Assembly (NCBI RefSeq): GCF_014174215.1
Contig: NZ_JABEQL010000030.1
Location: 1 to 52,682, forward strand
Source of the DNA: Gluconacetobacter tumulicola
GTDB lineage: Bacteria > Pseudomonadota > Alphaproteobacteria > Acetobacterales > Acetobacteraceae
DNA: 52,682 nt
Reading direction: 5' to 3'
The position numbers and the translations under genes were made by a program. Positions 1 to 10,732 of this stretch are shown here, piece after piece (the first letter of the stretch is position 1; the number at the start of each line of letters is the position of its first letter). A model generated the notes under the pieces. The model made no database searches, was not told the origin of the DNA, and saw only the letters and a list, made by a program, of their open reading frames with translations.

Positions 1-153
1 AGCGTCCGCTTCCGCCCGATGACGCTGCCGGATCGCTTCATCGACCACAACACCCAGGACGCCCAGTATCGCGAGGCCGGGCTCGACGCCACCGCCATCG
101 CAGCCACCGCCATGCACGCTCTGGGCGTGGCGTCGTCACAGCAGACGGCCTGA
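1..153 (+). CDS. dxs: 1-deoxy-D-xylulose-5-phosphate synthase, C-terminal fragment
   Basis: Only the last 50 codons are present; the gene begins left of the window. The translation contains LPDRFIDHNTQDAQYREAGL followed by a short alanine-rich end and TGA. The PDRFI-H-----Y-EAGL pattern is the conserved C-terminal transketolase-like segment of DXS, the thiamine-diphosphate enzyme that condenses pyruvate and glyceraldehyde 3-phosphate in the first step of the MEP isoprenoid pathway. The next gene, tlyA, starts 16 bases later, an arrangement common in alphaproteobacteria, which supports the call. Because so little is visible the identification rests on this tail and the neighbour. Confidence 0.8.
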   Translation, partial: SVRFRPMTLPDRFIDHNTQDAQYREAGLDATAIAATAMHALGVASSQQTA

Positions 154-169
154 TCCGGCGATAGCGGTC

Positions 170-913
170 ATGGCCAAGCAGCGCGCGGACCAGATGCTGG
201 TCGACCGGGGCATGGTGGAAAGCCGTGCCCGCGCCCAGGCACTGATCCTGGCCGGGGTGGTCTATTCGGGCGATCGGCGCGTGGCCAAGGCCGGCGACCA
301 ATTGCCCGAGGACGCCCCCTTGCTGCTGAAGGGGCAGGATCACCCCTGGGTCTCGCGCGGCGGCGTGAAGTTGGCGCACGCGCTGGAGCATTTTGACCTG
401 GACCCGGCGGGTGCAGTCGCGCTGGATGTCGGGGCCTCGACCGGCGGCTTTACCGACGTGCTGCTGACGCACGGGGCCACGCGGGTCTTCGCCGTCGATG
501 TCGGGCATGGCCAACTGGCGTGGAAGCTGCGCAGCGACCCGCGCGTGGTGGTGCTGGAGAAATGCAACGCCCGCACGCTGGATGCCACGGCCATTCCCGA
601 TCTGATCGATGTGCTGGTCTGCGATGCCAGCTTCATCGGCCTGCGCACCGTCCTGCCCGCCGGGTTGGCCTTGTGCCGGCCAGGCGCCTGGGCCGTGGCG
701 CTGATCAAGCCGCAGTTCGAGGCCGGGCGCGAGGCCGTGGGCGCCAAGGGCGTGGTGCGCGACCCGGCGGTGCATGATTCGGTCTGCGCCATGATCCGGG
801 AATGGTGGTCCGCCCTACCCGGCTGGACCGTGCTCGGGGTCGAGCCCAGCCCGATCACCGGGCCCGAGGGCAATCGCGAATTCCTGATCGCCGCGCGGCG
901 GGACGCAGAGTAA
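170..913 (+). CDS. tlyA: TlyA family RNA methyltransferase / haemolysin A-like protein
   Basis: The 247-residue product has an N-terminal S4 RNA-binding domain (about residues 5-65, with the VDRGMVESRARAQ-LI-AG pattern) and an FtsJ-like Rossmann methyltransferase domain. The SAM-binding loop DVGASTGGFTD lies at residues 86-96. Family members methylate rRNA (2'-O-methylcytidine in both subunits in mycobacteria) and were also described as haemolysins; the rRNA role is the better supported one. Length fits the family (about 240-270 residues). It starts 16 bases after dxs and is probably co-transcribed with it. Substrate in this organism is inferred, not shown. Confidence 0.9.
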   Translation: MAKQRADQMLVDRGMVESRARAQALILAGVVYSGDRRVAKAGDQLPEDAPLLLKGQDHPWVSRGGVKLAHALEHFDLDPAGAVALDVGASTGGFTDVLLTHGATRVFAVDVGHGQLAWKLRSDPRVVVLEKCNARTLDATAIPDLIDVLVCDASFIGLRTVLPAGLALCRPGAWAVALIKPQFEAGREAVGAKGVVRDPAVHDSVCAMIREWWSALPGWTVLGVEPSPITGPEGNREFLIAARRDAE

Positions 914-1006
914 TTCCCCTTTTTCCGTCTGGATGTGGTAGGCAGCGCGGATTCAGCCCATTCGCGCCGCGATAATACGTGGCGCCTGCCCGATGAGTAG
1001 CCGTTC

Positions 1007-2224
1007 ATGACCGCCGTTTCCGCTCACGCGCCCCAGATCCCCGCAGAGACCGGCCTGGCCGCCTCGCTCACCGAGGTCGAGCGCCAGCGCATCCTGGCGA
1101 AATCCGCCCTGTTCGCCCCGCCGACCGGCATGCTGCCGGACGGGCGGCGTGACCTGGTCGGCCTGTCGCGCGAGGAACTGACCGAGGCGCTGGTGGAAAT
1201 CGGCGAGAAGCCGTTCCGTACCAAGCAGCTCTGGCACTGGCTCTATCATCAGGGCGTGACCGATTTCTCGCGCATGAGTTCGATCGCCAAGCCGTTGCAG
1301 GCGAAGCTGGCCGAACGCTTCGTCATCGGCCGGCCGGAAGCCACGACGGTCCAGACCTCGACCGACGATACGCGCAAGTTCCTGTTCCGTTTCCGCGACG
1401 GGCAGGAGGCCGAGACCGTCTATATCCCCGACCGGCGCGAGGATCGCGGCGCAGTCTGCATCTCGTCGCAGGTCGGCTGCACGCTCTCCTGCACCTTCTG
1501 CCATACAGGCACGCAGAAGCTGGTGCGCAACCTGGGCGCGGCCGAGATCGTCGGCCAGTTCATGGCGGCGCGCGACAGCTATGGCGAATGGCCCAGCCCC
1601 AGGGGCGAAACCCCGCGTTTGCTGTCGACCATCGTGCTGATGGGCATGGGCGAGCCACTGTATAATTACGAAAATGTCGCCAAGGCGATGAAGATCGTCA
1701 TGGATGGCGAGGGCATCGGCCTGTCGCGCCGCCGTATCACGCTCTCCACCTCCGGCGTGGTGCCGATGATGGACCAGTGCGGGTCGGAACTGGGGATCAA
1801 CCTCGCGATCTCGCTGCATGCCGTGCGCAACGACCTGCGCGACGAGATCGTACCGCTGAACCGCAAATACCCGATCGAGGAACTGATCGCCGCCTGCCGC
1901 CGCTACCCCGCGGCCAGCAACGCCCGGCGGATCACGTTTGAATACATCATGCTACGCGGCGTGAATGACAGTGAGGCCGATGCCCGCGAACTGGTGCGCC
2001 TGATCGCCGGCATTCCGGCCAAGGTCAACCTCATCCCGTTCAACCCCTGGCCCGGCAGCGACTACCGGCCGTCGACGCGCGAGCAACTGGCCAAATTCGC
2101 CCAGATCGTGATGGATGCGGGCTTCGCCTCGCCCATCCGCATGCCGCGCGGGCGCGACATCCTGGCCGCATGCGGGCAGTTGCGTACCGAAAGCCAGCGC
2201 GAACGGCGCAGCCTGCCGGCCTGA
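1007..2224 (+). CDS. rlmN: 23S rRNA (adenine2503-C2)/tRNA (adenine37-C2) methyltransferase RlmN
   Basis: The 405-residue protein is a radical-SAM enzyme that methylates C2 of A2503 in 23S rRNA and A37 in some tRNAs. The iron-sulphur motif CTLSCTFC places cysteines at residues 158, 162 and 165. The C-terminal [11 protein letters not shown] carries the acceptor cysteine (about residue 389) that forms the methyl-protein thioether intermediate in RlmN. The segments [14 protein letters not shown] and [10 protein letters not shown] are typical RlmN/Cfr core sequences. The N-terminal extension before the conserved [23 protein letters not shown] region is about 60 residues. It lies between tlyA and argG on the same strand. 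Confidence 0.95.
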   Translation: MTAVSAHAPQIPAETGLAASLTEVERQRILAKSALFAPPTGMLPDGRRDLVGLSREELTEALVEIGEKPFRTKQLWHWLYHQGVTDFSRMSSIAKPLQAKLAERFVIGRPEATTVQTSTDDTRKFLFRFRDGQEAETVYIPDRREDRGAVCISSQVGCTLSCTFCHTGTQKLVRNLGAAEIVGQFMAARDSYGEWPSPRGETPRLLSTIVLMGMGEPLYNYENVAKAMKIVMDGEGIGLSRRRITLSTSGVVPMMDQCGSELGINLAISLHAVRNDLRDEIVPLNRKYPIEELIAACRRYPAASNARRITFEYIMLRGVNDSEADARELVRLIAGIPAKVNLIPFNPWPGSDYRPSTREQLAKFAQIVMDAGFASPIRMPRGRDILAACGQLRTESQRERRSLPA

Positions 2225-2364
2225 TATCCAGCCGGGCGTGCGCCTGCATTTCAGGCGGCCCCCGCTGGCACCATCTTCCATCCGATGCTAGGAGGCGGGG
2301 ATCAGGCGCCCCGCCGCCGGCACTCTTTCACCCTTTCAGATTCGACGACAGGAGATCCCGTTCC

Positions 2365-3594
2365 ATGGCCGCAAAGGACGTCAAGAAGGTCGTGCTCGCC
2401 TATTCCGGCGGTCTCGATACGTCCGTGATTCTGCGCTGGCTGCAGACCACCTATGGCTGCGAGGTCGTGACCTTCACCGCCGACCTGGGCCAGGGCGAAG
2501 AGCTGGAGCCGGCGCGCAAGAAGGCCGAGATGTTCGGCGTGAAGGAGATCTTCGTCGAGGATCTGCGCGAGACCTTCGTGAAGGATTTCGTCTTTCCGAT
2601 GTTCCGCGCCAACACGCTGTACGAGGGCCAGTATCTGCTGGGCACCTCGATCGCCCGCCCGCTGATCGCCCAGCGCCAGATCGAGATCGCCGAGGCGGTC
2701 GGCGCCGACGCTGTCGCCCATGGCGCGACCGGCAAGGGCAACGACCAGGTGCGTTTCGAACTGGCCTATTACGCGCTGAAGCCCGACGTGACGGTGATCG
2801 CGCCCTGGCGCGAGTGGGACCTGACCTCGCGCACCCGCCTGCTGGCCTTCGCCGAGGAACATCAGATCCCCATCGCCAAGGACAAGCGCGGCGAAGCCCC
2901 CTTCTCGGTCGATGCCAACCTCCTGCACTCCTCGTCGGAAGGCAAGCTGCTGGAAGACCCGGCCGAAGCGCCGGACGAGATCGTGTTCCAGCGCACCATC
3001 TCGCCTGAGGCCGCCCCGGATGTGGCGACCGAGATTGCGATCGATTTCGTCTCGGGCGATCCGGTGGCGCTGAACGGCGTGACCCTGTCGCCGGCCACCC
3101 TGCTGACGCGGCTGAACGAACTGGGCAAGGCGAACGGCATCGGCCGCCTGGACCTGGTGGAGAACCGCTTCGTCGGCATGAAGTCGCGCGGCATCTACGA
3201 GACGCCGGGCGGCACCATCCTGCTGGCGGCCCATCGCAGCATGGAGTCCATCACGCTGGACCGTGAGGCCGGGCACCTGAAGGACAGCCTGATGCCGCGC
3301 TATGCCGAGATCATCTATAACGGCTTCTGGTTCTCGCCCGAACGCCGGATGCTCCAGGCCCTGATCGACGAGAGCCAGCATTCGGTGACCGGCCGCGTGC
3401 GGCTGAAGCTCTACAAGGGCAATGTGATCTGCGTGGGTCGCGAAAGCCCCAACAGCCTGTACGATACCCGCGTCGTCACCTTCGAGGATGACGAGGGCGC
3501 TTACAACCAGGCCGACGCCCAGGGCTTCATCAAGCTGAACGCGCTGCGCCTGCGCCTGGGGGCCCAGATCGGACGCCGGGGCGGCGCGCTGTAA
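2365..3594 (+). CDS. argG: Argininosuccinate synthase
   Basis: ArgG joins citrulline and aspartate, using ATP, in the penultimate step of arginine biosynthesis. The 409-residue protein begins [20 protein letters not shown]; the AYSGGLDTS segment (residues 12-20) is the PP-loop ATP pyrophosphatase motif. [13 protein letters not shown] and the block ending in the SPNSLYD segment are further family signatures. The reading frame is open upstream to 2170, overlapping rlmN, but the ATG at 2365 gives the normal N-terminus and is preceded by GGAG (2351-2354). The 140-base leader between rlmN and this start is GC-rich and contains no gene I can support. Confidence 0.97.
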   Translation: MAAKDVKKVVLAYSGGLDTSVILRWLQTTYGCEVVTFTADLGQGEELEPARKKAEMFGVKEIFVEDLRETFVKDFVFPMFRANTLYEGQYLLGTSIARPLIAQRQIEIAEAVGADAVAHGATGKGNDQVRFELAYYALKPDVTVIAPWREWDLTSRTRLLAFAEEHQIPIAKDKRGEAPFSVDANLLHSSSEGKLLEDPAEAPDEIVFQRTISPEAAPDVATEIAIDFVSGDPVALNGVTLSPATLLTRLNELGKANGIGRLDLVENRFVGMKSRGIYETPGGTILLAAHRSMESITLDREAGHLKDSLMPRYAEIIYNGFWFSPERRMLQALIDESQHSVTGRVRLKLYKGNVICVGRESPNSLYDTRVVTFEDDEGAYNQADAQGFIKLNALRLRLGAQIGRRGGAL

Positions 3595-3642
3595 GCGCGA
3601 CGCCTCCTTCCCGCCCTTCCATTTCCGCTAAACCGAGGTGTC

Positions 3643-4134
3643 ATGAAACGTCTGTCCCGCGTCACTTCCCTCCTCCTGGCTTCCGCGACCGCCCTGTCGC
3701 TGGCGGCGTGCGGCGCACGCCCCGAGGAATCCAAGCCGGACATGACGCCCGAGCAGTTCATGGCCAAGATCCGGGCCGAGCCCGGCGTGCAGAGCCTGCC
3801 CGACGGGCTGGCTTACAAGGTGCTGGAGAGCGGCCCCAAGGACGGGCAGAGCCCGTCGGTCGGCGACGGGATGATGGTGATCTATGAAGGCCGCCTGCCC
3901 GAAGGCGGCATATTTGACAGCTCCGATCAGCACGGCAAGGGCTCTTACATGCAGATGCCGCTGGACGGGGTGATCAAGGGCTGGATGGAGGCGCTGCCCC
4001 TGATGCATGTCGGCGATACCTGGATGCTGTATGTGCCGCCCGAACTGGGCTACGGCCATCGTTCGATGGGTATCATCCCGGCCGACAGCCCGCTGATCTT
4101 CAAGATCCAGCTTCTGGGCGTCTCGAAGCAGTAA
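3643..4134 (+). CDS. FKBP-type peptidyl-prolyl cis-trans isomerase, lipoprotein
   Basis: The 163-residue product starts with a lipoprotein signal peptide ending in LSLAAC (lipidated cysteine at residue 23). An FKBP domain occupies about residues 70-163, with VGDGMMVIYEGRLPEGGIFDSS, GVIKGWMEALPLM and YVPPELGYG, the classic rotamase core. It should catalyse proline isomerisation of exported proteins at a periplasmic membrane surface. An SD-like GAGG stands just before the ATG. It is followed 31 bases later by another lipoprotein gene. The protein resembles the FkpA/Mip group but lacks their long N-terminal dimerisation helix, so I give no symbol. Confidence 0.9.
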   Translation: MKRLSRVTSLLLASATALSLAACGARPEESKPDMTPEQFMAKIRAEPGVQSLPDGLAYKVLESGPKDGQSPSVGDGMMVIYEGRLPEGGIFDSSDQHGKGSYMQMPLDGVIKGWMEALPLMHVGDTWMLYVPPELGYGHRSMGIIPADSPLIFKIQLLGVSKQ

Positions 4135-4165
4135 GCGCGGGAGCCGCGCCGGTGCGCAAAATCGC

Positions 4166-4642
4166 ATGATGCGGCGCGCGCGGCACCTCGCCCCCTTCGT
4201 CGCGGGCCTTCTGGGCCTGCTGGCGATGGGCGGCTGTTCGTCGCACCATAATCTCGGCCAGGCACGCTACCGGGCCAATTGCGGGATCTGCCATCATGGC
4301 GGCGAAGGCATGCTGGGGGAAATCCCGCCTCTGACCGGGCGGATCGACCGGATCGCCCGCACCCCGGACGGGCGACATTATCTGGTCGATGTGCTGCTGA
4401 ACGGCCTGAATGGCCCGCTGGTCGCCAATGGCGACCGGTATAATTTTTCCATGCCGTCGTTTCGCCGCCTTTCGGATACCGAGATCGCGGCAATCCTGAC
4501 CTATCTGTCCGCCAGCGGCGGCCGGACCGATCCGCCATCCTTCGCCGCCGGCGATGTCGCGGCACAGCGGGCCGCGCCTCTCGGCCCTTCCCGCGTGGCG
4601 GACGAACGGCAGGCGCTGGACCGCCTGCATCCCCTGCCCTGA
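4166..4642 (+). CDS. Membrane-anchored c-type cytochrome (lipoprotein)
   Basis: The 158-residue product has a lipoprotein signal ending LLAMGGC (cysteine 24), one haem-binding CGICH motif (residues 39-43) and a likely axial methionine in NFSMPSF (Met96). The order haem motif, LNGLNGPL and MPSFRRLSDTEIAAILTYL is that of a small class I cytochrome c domain. It probably carries electrons in the periplasm while lipid-anchored. The remaining C-terminal tail of about 45 residues is low complexity. Two ATG codons (4166, 4169) are adjacent and either may be used. It follows the FKBP lipoprotein gene closely; electron donor and acceptor cannot be told from the sequence. Confidence 0.82.
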   Translation: MMRRARHLAPFVAGLLGLLAMGGCSSHHNLGQARYRANCGICHHGGEGMLGEIPPLTGRIDRIARTPDGRHYLVDVLLNGLNGPLVANGDRYNFSMPSFRRLSDTEIAAILTYLSASGGRTDPPSFAAGDVAAQRAAPLGPSRVADERQALDRLHPLP

Positions 4643-4707
4643 AACCCGGATGTCGTGATCGACGACCGGCTTGACCGGATCGGGTCCGACGCCTGAAAAG
4701 AACCCTC

Positions 4708-5703
4708 ATGCAACGCATATTCTCCGGCATTCAGCCGACCGGTATTCCGCAGTTGGGCAATTATCTGGGCGCGATCCGCAACTGGGTCGCGTTGCAGGCC
4801 GATCACGAGTGCATTTTCTGCCTCGTGGACCTGCATGCCATCACGGTGTGGCAGGAGCCGGAAGTCCTGCGCCAGCAGACTCTGGCCCAGACCGCCGTCC
4901 TGCTGGCTGCCGGCATCGACCCGAAGGCCCATATCCTGTTCAACCAGTCCGCCGTCAGTGCCCATGCGCGGATGGGCTGGATCTTCAACTGCGTGTCCCG
5001 CCTGGGCTGGCTGAACCGCATGACGCAGTTCAAGGACAAGGCAGGCAAGGACCGGGAGAACCATTCGGCGGGGCTGTACGTCTATCCCAACCTGATGGCC
5101 GCCGACATCCTGACCTACAAGGCAACGCGGGTTCCGGTCGGTGACGACCAGCGCCAGCATCTGGAACTGGCCAACGACATCGCCCAGAAATTCAACCATG
5201 ATTACGGCGTCGAATTCTTCCCGGCGATCGAGGCGCTGATCCCGCCCGCCGCCGCGCGCATCATGAGCCTGCGCGACGGCACGAAGAAGATGTCCAAATC
5301 CGATCCCTCAGCCCAGAGCCGGATCGAGATGACCGACGACGCCGACACGATCGCGCTCAAGATCCGCCGCGCCAAGACCGACCCCGAGCCCCTGCCCACC
5401 GAACCGGCCGGCCTGCTGGACCGGCCGGAGGCGCGCAATCTGGTCGATATCTATGCGGCACTGGCCGGCATTACGGCCGGCGAGGTGCTGGCGCGCCATG
5501 GCGGCGAAGGGTTCGGCCCGTTCAAGGCGGCGCTGACCGAGGTGCTGGTGCAGACGGTGGTCCCGATCGCCGACGAAACCAGGCGCCTGCTGGAAGCGCC
5601 GGACCATTTGCGCGCGGTGCTGCGTGACGGCGCCGGGCGGGCGGCGGAGATCGCCGAGCCGATCGTCAGCGAGGCCGAACGTCTTGTCGGCTTTCTGAAA
5701 TAG
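4708..5703 (+). CDS. trpS: Tryptophanyl-tRNA synthetase
   Basis: This 331-residue class I aminoacyl-tRNA synthetase charges tRNA-Trp. It opens with [22 protein letters not shown], where the [11 protein letters not shown] segment is the TrpRS version of the HIGH motif. KKMSKSDPS at about residues 193-201 is the KMSKS loop. [20 protein letters not shown] is a strong TrpRS signature. Length matches bacterial TrpRS (about 330-340). A YjbQ-family gene follows after 13 bases and may be co-transcribed. Confidence 0.97.
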   Translation: MQRIFSGIQPTGIPQLGNYLGAIRNWVALQADHECIFCLVDLHAITVWQEPEVLRQQTLAQTAVLLAAGIDPKAHILFNQSAVSAHARMGWIFNCVSRLGWLNRMTQFKDKAGKDRENHSAGLYVYPNLMAADILTYKATRVPVGDDQRQHLELANDIAQKFNHDYGVEFFPAIEALIPPAAARIMSLRDGTKKMSKSDPSAQSRIEMTDDADTIALKIRRAKTDPEPLPTEPAGLLDRPEARNLVDIYAALAGITAGEVLARHGGEGFGPFKAALTEVLVQTVVPIADETRRLLEAPDHLRAVLRDGAGRAAEIAEPIVSEAERLVGFLK

Positions 5704-5716
5704 GAAAGGCAGCACC

Positions 5717-6136
5717 ATGCGCCAGGCCCTGCATCGTCTCGACATCCCGACCCGTGGCAAGGGGCTGGTGATGTTTACCGATGCGGTCCGGCAATGGGTC
5801 GCGGATACCGGGATCGACACCGGGCTGCTGACGATCTGGTGCCGGCATACCTCGGCATCGCTGACGGTGCAGGAAAACGCCGACCCGACGGTGCGCGAGG
5901 ATATTAAACGCTTCTTCGAGGCACTGGTCCCCGAGGCGCCGGGCCGTTACATCCATGACGATGAAGGGCCCGACGACATGCCCGCCCATCTGCGGAGCAT
6001 GCTGACCCAGAGCCAACTTTCGATCCCGGTTGCCGACGGGCAACCGGTTCTGGGAACGTGGCAGGGGCTCTATCTGTTCGAGCACCGCCGCCAGCCCCAC
6101 CGCCGGCAGCTTATCCTGCACCTGATCGGCGAATAA
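5717..6136 (+). CDS. YjbQ family (UPF0047) protein
   Basis: The 139-residue protein belongs to the YjbQ/UPF0047 family of small trimeric beta-barrel proteins, some of which are called secondary thiamine-phosphate synthase enzymes because they complement thiamine auxotrophs. Visible signatures are GLLTIWCRHTSASLTVQENADPTV, YIHDDEGPDDMPAHLRSML and the end segment GTWQGLYLFEHR. The histidines in these blocks line the presumed metal site. It lies 13 bases after trpS and ends convergently only a few bases from the RNase T2 gene on the other strand. The physiological role here is unknown. Confidence 0.88.
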   Translation: MRQALHRLDIPTRGKGLVMFTDAVRQWVADTGIDTGLLTIWCRHTSASLTVQENADPTVREDIKRFFEALVPEAPGRYIHDDEGPDDMPAHLRSMLTQSQLSIPVADGQPVLGTWQGLYLFEHRRQPHRRQLILHLIGE

Positions 6137-6139
6137 TCC

Positions 6140-6937
6140 TCACCACGTCGGAACGAGGAAGCGCGCGGGGCAATTATCCTGCGCCTCTGGCGCGCGCATG
6201 AAGGCGCTGGCTCGTGGGAAGTCCGCCACCCGCTCGCGCTTCAGGGTGAACCATAGCTGGGTCAGCACGTCGTGGCCCGCATGGTCGTGCTCGCAGCGAA
6301 GCTGAAGCGCACGATCCGTTTCGGTATGGAACGCGACGTGGAACGCCTTCATCACCGCGTCTCTGGTGACGACCTGCCCCTGCCATGCCTGTAGGACGGT
6401 ACCGAAATCGGACTGCGCGACTACGGTGCGCATGTCCAGCGCGGTATGGAAGAACGTCTCGGCCGGGATGCCGAAACATTGGACATGCTTGTGATATTCA
6501 TGGTCGGGCAGTCTGTGCGTCAGATGCGCCACGCTCTGGTCCAGTGCCAGCTTCGTCTCGCTGCTCACGGCCAGGGGGGCGGCAGGCTCCTGCCCGGGAT
6601 AGATGTCGCATCCGGCGGCCCACCAGCGCTGCGGAGGCACACCTTCGGCAATGAGCTGCTGGGGCCGTGATGCCCACAGCCCATGCAGGCCGATCAGCGG
6701 CGCTTTAGGCTGGTCGGGCTGGCAGCCCGGTCCACTAGCGCAGAAGCCGGGTTGCCAGGTGAGCGCCAGCGTATAATGGCCGAAATCGCCATGCGCGGGC
6801 GGGCTGATCACGCTGCCTGCCACCTGCATGGGCGGCGGCGAAACGGTGGTCGGCGCGCAGGCGGCCATTCCGGCCGCCAGCACAAGACCGCCGAGCGCAA
6901 GGCGCGCGTGGCTTGCCACACGATAGGCCATCGTCAT
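6140..6937 (-). CDS. Ribonuclease T2 family protein, predicted lipoprotein
   Basis: The product carries both RNase T2 catalytic segments: LIGLHGLW (catalytic His about residue 85) and HEYHKHVQC (about 146-154, with the usual His-Glu-Lys-His set). RNase T2 enzymes cleave RNA through 2',3'-cyclic phosphates in the periplasm or outside the cell. The N-terminus is a signal with a lipobox-like AAGMAAC (cysteine about 27), suggesting a membrane anchor. The frame extends to a GTG at 6961 that overlaps the end of fghA; I chose the ATG at 6937, and 6931 is also possible. It is the last gene of the adhC-fghA transcription unit. The link between an RNase and formaldehyde detoxification is not obvious. 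Confidence 0.85.
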   Translation of the reverse strand: MTMAYRVASHARLALGGLVLAAGMAACAPTTVSPPPMQVAGSVISPPAHGDFGHYTLALTWQPGFCASGPGCQPDQPKAPLIGLHGLWASRPQQLIAEGVPPQRWWAAGCDIYPGQEPAAPLAVSSETKLALDQSVAHLTHRLPDHEYHKHVQCFGIPAETFFHTALDMRTVVAQSDFGTVLQAWQGQVVTRDAVMKAFHVAFHTETDRALQLRCEHDHAGHDVLTQLWFTLKRERVADFPRASAFMRAPEAQDNCPARFLVPTW

Positions 6938-6951
6938 TCTATTCTTTTGCT

Positions 6952-7800
6952 TTATCGACACAGGATGGCCGCGTGGTGGATCAGATGATCCTGGATGAAG
7001 GACTGGATGAACCAGTAGGAATGATCATAGCCGGGGTGGCGGCGCAGGATCAGCTTCTGGCCAGCCGCCCTGGCGGCCTCTTCCAGATGCCAGGGCTGTA
7101 ACTGTGCATCGAGGAACTGGTCCGCATCGCCCTGGTCTACGAGGATGGTCGTCGGGTGGGTGTGGCCCGCGCGCAGCAGCAGGGTGGCATCATGGACCGC
7201 CCATGTCGCGCGATCCGGCCCCAGATAGCCGGTAAAGGCCTTCTCGCCCCACGGCACCGCCGCCGGATGGACGATCGGCGCGAAGGCCGAGACCGATTTC
7301 CAGCGATCGGGTGCGCGCAGTGCATGCACCAGCGCCCCGTGGCCGCCCATCGAGTGCCCCATGATGCCGCGCCGTGCTCCATCCACGGGAAAATGGGCCT
7401 CGGTCAGAGCGGGCAGTTCCTCGGCGATATAGGTGCCCATGCGGTAATGGGTGGACCATGGTGCCTGGGTCGCGTCCAGATAGAACCCGGCGCCGCTGCC
7501 GAAATCATAGCTGTCATCCTCACCCGCCACTCCCGCCCCCCGGGGTGAGGTGTCCGTCGCGACCAGCGCAATCCGGTATTCCGCCGCAAAGCGCACCGCA
7601 TTGGCCTTGATCAGGAAGGTTTCCTCGGTGCAGGTCAGGCCGGCCAGCAGGTGGATGACCGGCACCGGCTCGTCGGTCGAGGCGCCATCGGGCATGAAGA
7701 CCGCGAAGCGCGCTTCCAACCCCAGGCTGTCGGACGGATGGCTGTAGAAACCCAGCGTGCCGCCGCAACAGGCATGGGTAGCGCGGGTGGTGATCGCCAC
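6952..7800 (-). CDS. fghA: S-formylglutathione hydrolase
   Basis: The 282-residue esterase D-type enzyme hydrolyses S-formylglutathione to formate and glutathione. The nucleophile serine sits in GHSMGGHGAL (Ser150 from the chosen start); DQGDADQFLD supplies the acid and HPGYDHSYWF the histidine. LLAGLTCTEETFLIKA and SPRGAG are family signatures. The start is a GTG two bases after the adhC stop codon (TGA-GC-GTG); the open frame continues upstream within adhC but without homology there. This tight coupling to adhC is the standard arrangement of the glutathione-dependent formaldehyde pathway. Confidence 0.95.
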   Translation of the reverse strand: MAITTRATHACCGGTLGFYSHPSDSLGLEARFAVFMPDGASTDEPVPVIHLLAGLTCTEETFLIKANAVRFAAEYRIALVATDTSPRGAGVAGEDDSYDFGSGAGFYLDATQAPWSTHYRMGTYIAEELPALTEAHFPVDGARRGIMGHSMGGHGALVHALRAPDRWKSVSAFAPIVHPAAVPWGEKAFTGYLGPDRATWAVHDATLLLRAGHTHPTTILVDQGDADQFLDAQLQPWHLEEAARAAGQKLILRRHPGYDHSYWFIQSFIQDHLIHHAAILCR

Positions 7801-7802
7801 GC

Positions 7803-8918
<1,116 letters not shown>

Positions 8919-9147
8919 GATCGTGCCTCTTCAGAATCGTGCTTCGAAATTACCGCATCATAAAGGGTGGCATCTCTAGAAGGGTCAATGCCGCCCGACG
9001 GGTTTGCAACAGAGAATGTCGCGACTGTCACAAAATTCGTTTTTCCGTTCAGCCTGTTGTCTTTCCCCGGAGCGTCGTCAGTATGGCCGTCGGCTGGCCG
9101 GCGTTGCGGGCCCGCGAACGCATCCAGTCCAGAGGGAGAAAGCATCG

Positions 9148-10023
9148 ATGATCGTCGACCGGCGGATCGGATTATTCATCCTGATGCGCGAAAGCCTGCT
9201 GACATTGGCGCTCCTGGGGGCATGGGACGTCTTTGTCGTCGTCATGTTCCAGGTCTTCCATCAGGACTGGATGGAGCAGCCGACCCTGCCGGTGTCCCTG
9301 CTGGGCTCGGCCGTCGCGCTGTTCCTGGGCGTGCGCAACAACGTCGCTTACGGACGGTGGTGGGAAGCCCGGACGCTGTGGGGCGCGATCACGAACAATT
9401 GCCGTTCGTTCGGCCGACAGGCCGGGTCGCTGCTGGGCGGCCGGCCGGATCTGGCCAGTGCCATGGCGGCCTACCCCTACGCCTTGCGCGCCGCATTGGG
9501 GCGGCTGGACGGTTCGGCCGATGTCGCCCGGCTGCTGCCGCCCGAGATGCAGAGCGCAATCACCGGGTGGAACAATCAGCCCAACGCCATCCTGTATCAG
9601 ATCGGACTGGCGGTGACCGAGGAAGTGGCGCGGCAGCGGATCGACGGGGCCGTCCACGGCCAGATCGACCGCATCCTGTCCGATCTGGCCAATGCCCAGG
9701 GCGGGCTGGAGCGCATTCGCAATACGCCGCTGGCCATCCAGTTCTCGCTGATTCCCAGGCTGGTGGCCAATATGTTCTGCGTCGTCCTGCCACTGTCGAT
9801 GGTCCAGACGCTGGGGTGGATCACCCCACTCGGGTCATCGCTGGTCGGGCTGCTGTTCGTCGCCCTGGACAAGATCGGCAGTGACCTGCAGGACCCGTTC
9901 GATAATTCGCCCCACGCCATGCCGATGCTGACCATGGCCCGGACGATCGAGATCGACCTGCTGCAGCCCGTCCGTATCCCGGTCGGCGGCCCGATCGCGG
10001 CGGTGCGCGGCGTGCAGTCCTGA
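9148..10023 (+). CDS. Bestrophin family / UPF0187 membrane protein
   Basis: The 291-residue membrane protein has bestrophin-family signatures: a first hydrophobic helix after MIVDRRIGLFILMRES, then LLGSAVALFLGVRNNVAYGRWWEARTLWG, the RNN-AYGRWWEAR block being highly characteristic. A hydrophobic hairpin with PLSMVQTLGWITPL and the conserved DPFDNSPHAMPM near the C-terminus also fit. Bacterial members form pentameric ion channels, often cation-selective in those studied. The ATG at 9148 is preceded by AGAGGGAGAA; the open frame upstream of it encodes nothing recognisable. Ion specificity cannot be told from sequence. Its neighbours are divergent adhC and carD on the same strand. Confidence 0.9.
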   Translation: MIVDRRIGLFILMRESLLTLALLGAWDVFVVVMFQVFHQDWMEQPTLPVSLLGSAVALFLGVRNNVAYGRWWEARTLWGAITNNCRSFGRQAGSLLGGRPDLASAMAAYPYALRAALGRLDGSADVARLLPPEMQSAITGWNNQPNAILYQIGLAVTEEVARQRIDGAVHGQIDRILSDLANAQGGLERIRNTPLAIQFSLIPRLVANMFCVVLPLSMVQTLGWITPLGSSLVGLLFVALDKIGSDLQDPFDNSPHAMPMLTMARTIEIDLLQPVRIPVGGPIAAVRGVQS

Positions 10024-10091
10024 GCGTTTCACGGGGCGGACACGATCCGACGATCGAGACAGAATGGGAAAAATGTGATACAACTACACAA

Positions 10092-10682
10092 ATGAGCATG
10101 TTCAGAACGACCCCCAAGGGCGGTGTGACCGACGCAATGGCGCGCACTGCCGCTGCCACAACCGCCGCACAGGCCAAGACCAAGGTCAAGGACGAAGACC
10201 CCTTCCGCGAGGGCGACGCCATCGTCTACGCCGCCCATGGTGTCGGACGGGTGGATCGCATCGGCATCGATGAGATCGCGGGCACCAAGCTGGAAATGAT
10301 CCAGATCTCGTTCCCCGGCAACCAGATGACGTTGCGCATCCCGCTGACCAAGGCGCGCAAGGCCGGCCTGCGCAAGATCGTCTCGCGCGAGATCGTGGAC
10401 AAGGCCATGGCCATCATCAAGGGCAAGCCGCATGTCAGCCGTGGCATGTGGGCCCGCCGTGCCGTCGCCTATCAGGAAAAGATCAATTCCGGCGATCTGG
10501 TCCAGATCGCCGAAGTGCTGCGCGACCTGCGCCGCAATGTCGACAGCCTGGACGGCAGCTTCAGCGAGCGCAAGCTGTTCGAAGCCGCGCAGGAACGCTT
10601 CGTGGCCGAAGTCGCGGTGCTGGAAGGCAAGGAGCCGGCCGCGGTGCTGGAAGCCCTGACGGCGGCGATGAAAGCCGCCTGA
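10092..10682 (+). CDS. CarD family transcriptional regulator
   Basis: The 196-residue protein has an N-terminal CarD/TRCF RNA-polymerase interaction domain (FREGDAIVYAAHGVGRVDRI through the beta-rich region to about residue 95) and an all-helical C-terminal DNA-binding domain ending in the alanine-rich tail. CarD proteins bind the RNA polymerase beta lobe and stabilise open promoter complexes, in particular at rRNA and tRNA promoters in alphaproteobacteria. The roughly 30-residue threonine/alanine-rich N-terminal lead is longer than in the shortest homologues. No clear SD precedes the ATG, and ATG 10098 is a possible alternative start. It ends convergently with the sterol-desaturase-family gene. 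Confidence 0.93.
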   Translation: MSMFRTTPKGGVTDAMARTAAATTAAQAKTKVKDEDPFREGDAIVYAAHGVGRVDRIGIDEIAGTKLEMIQISFPGNQMTLRIPLTKARKAGLRKIVSREIVDKAMAIIKGKPHVSRGMWARRAVAYQEKINSGDLVQIAEVLRDLRRNVDSLDGSFSERKLFEAAQERFVAEVAVLEGKEPAAVLEALTAAMKAA

Positions 10683-10732
10683 TCCTGCCCGGCCCAGCCT
10701 CGCAAGCATCCGGGGCCGGAGAGATCATATGT

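Noticed and set aside
2170-2364. Longer N-terminus for argG
   Set aside because: It overlaps rlmN and has no homology; the ATG at 2365 has an SD and matches family starts.
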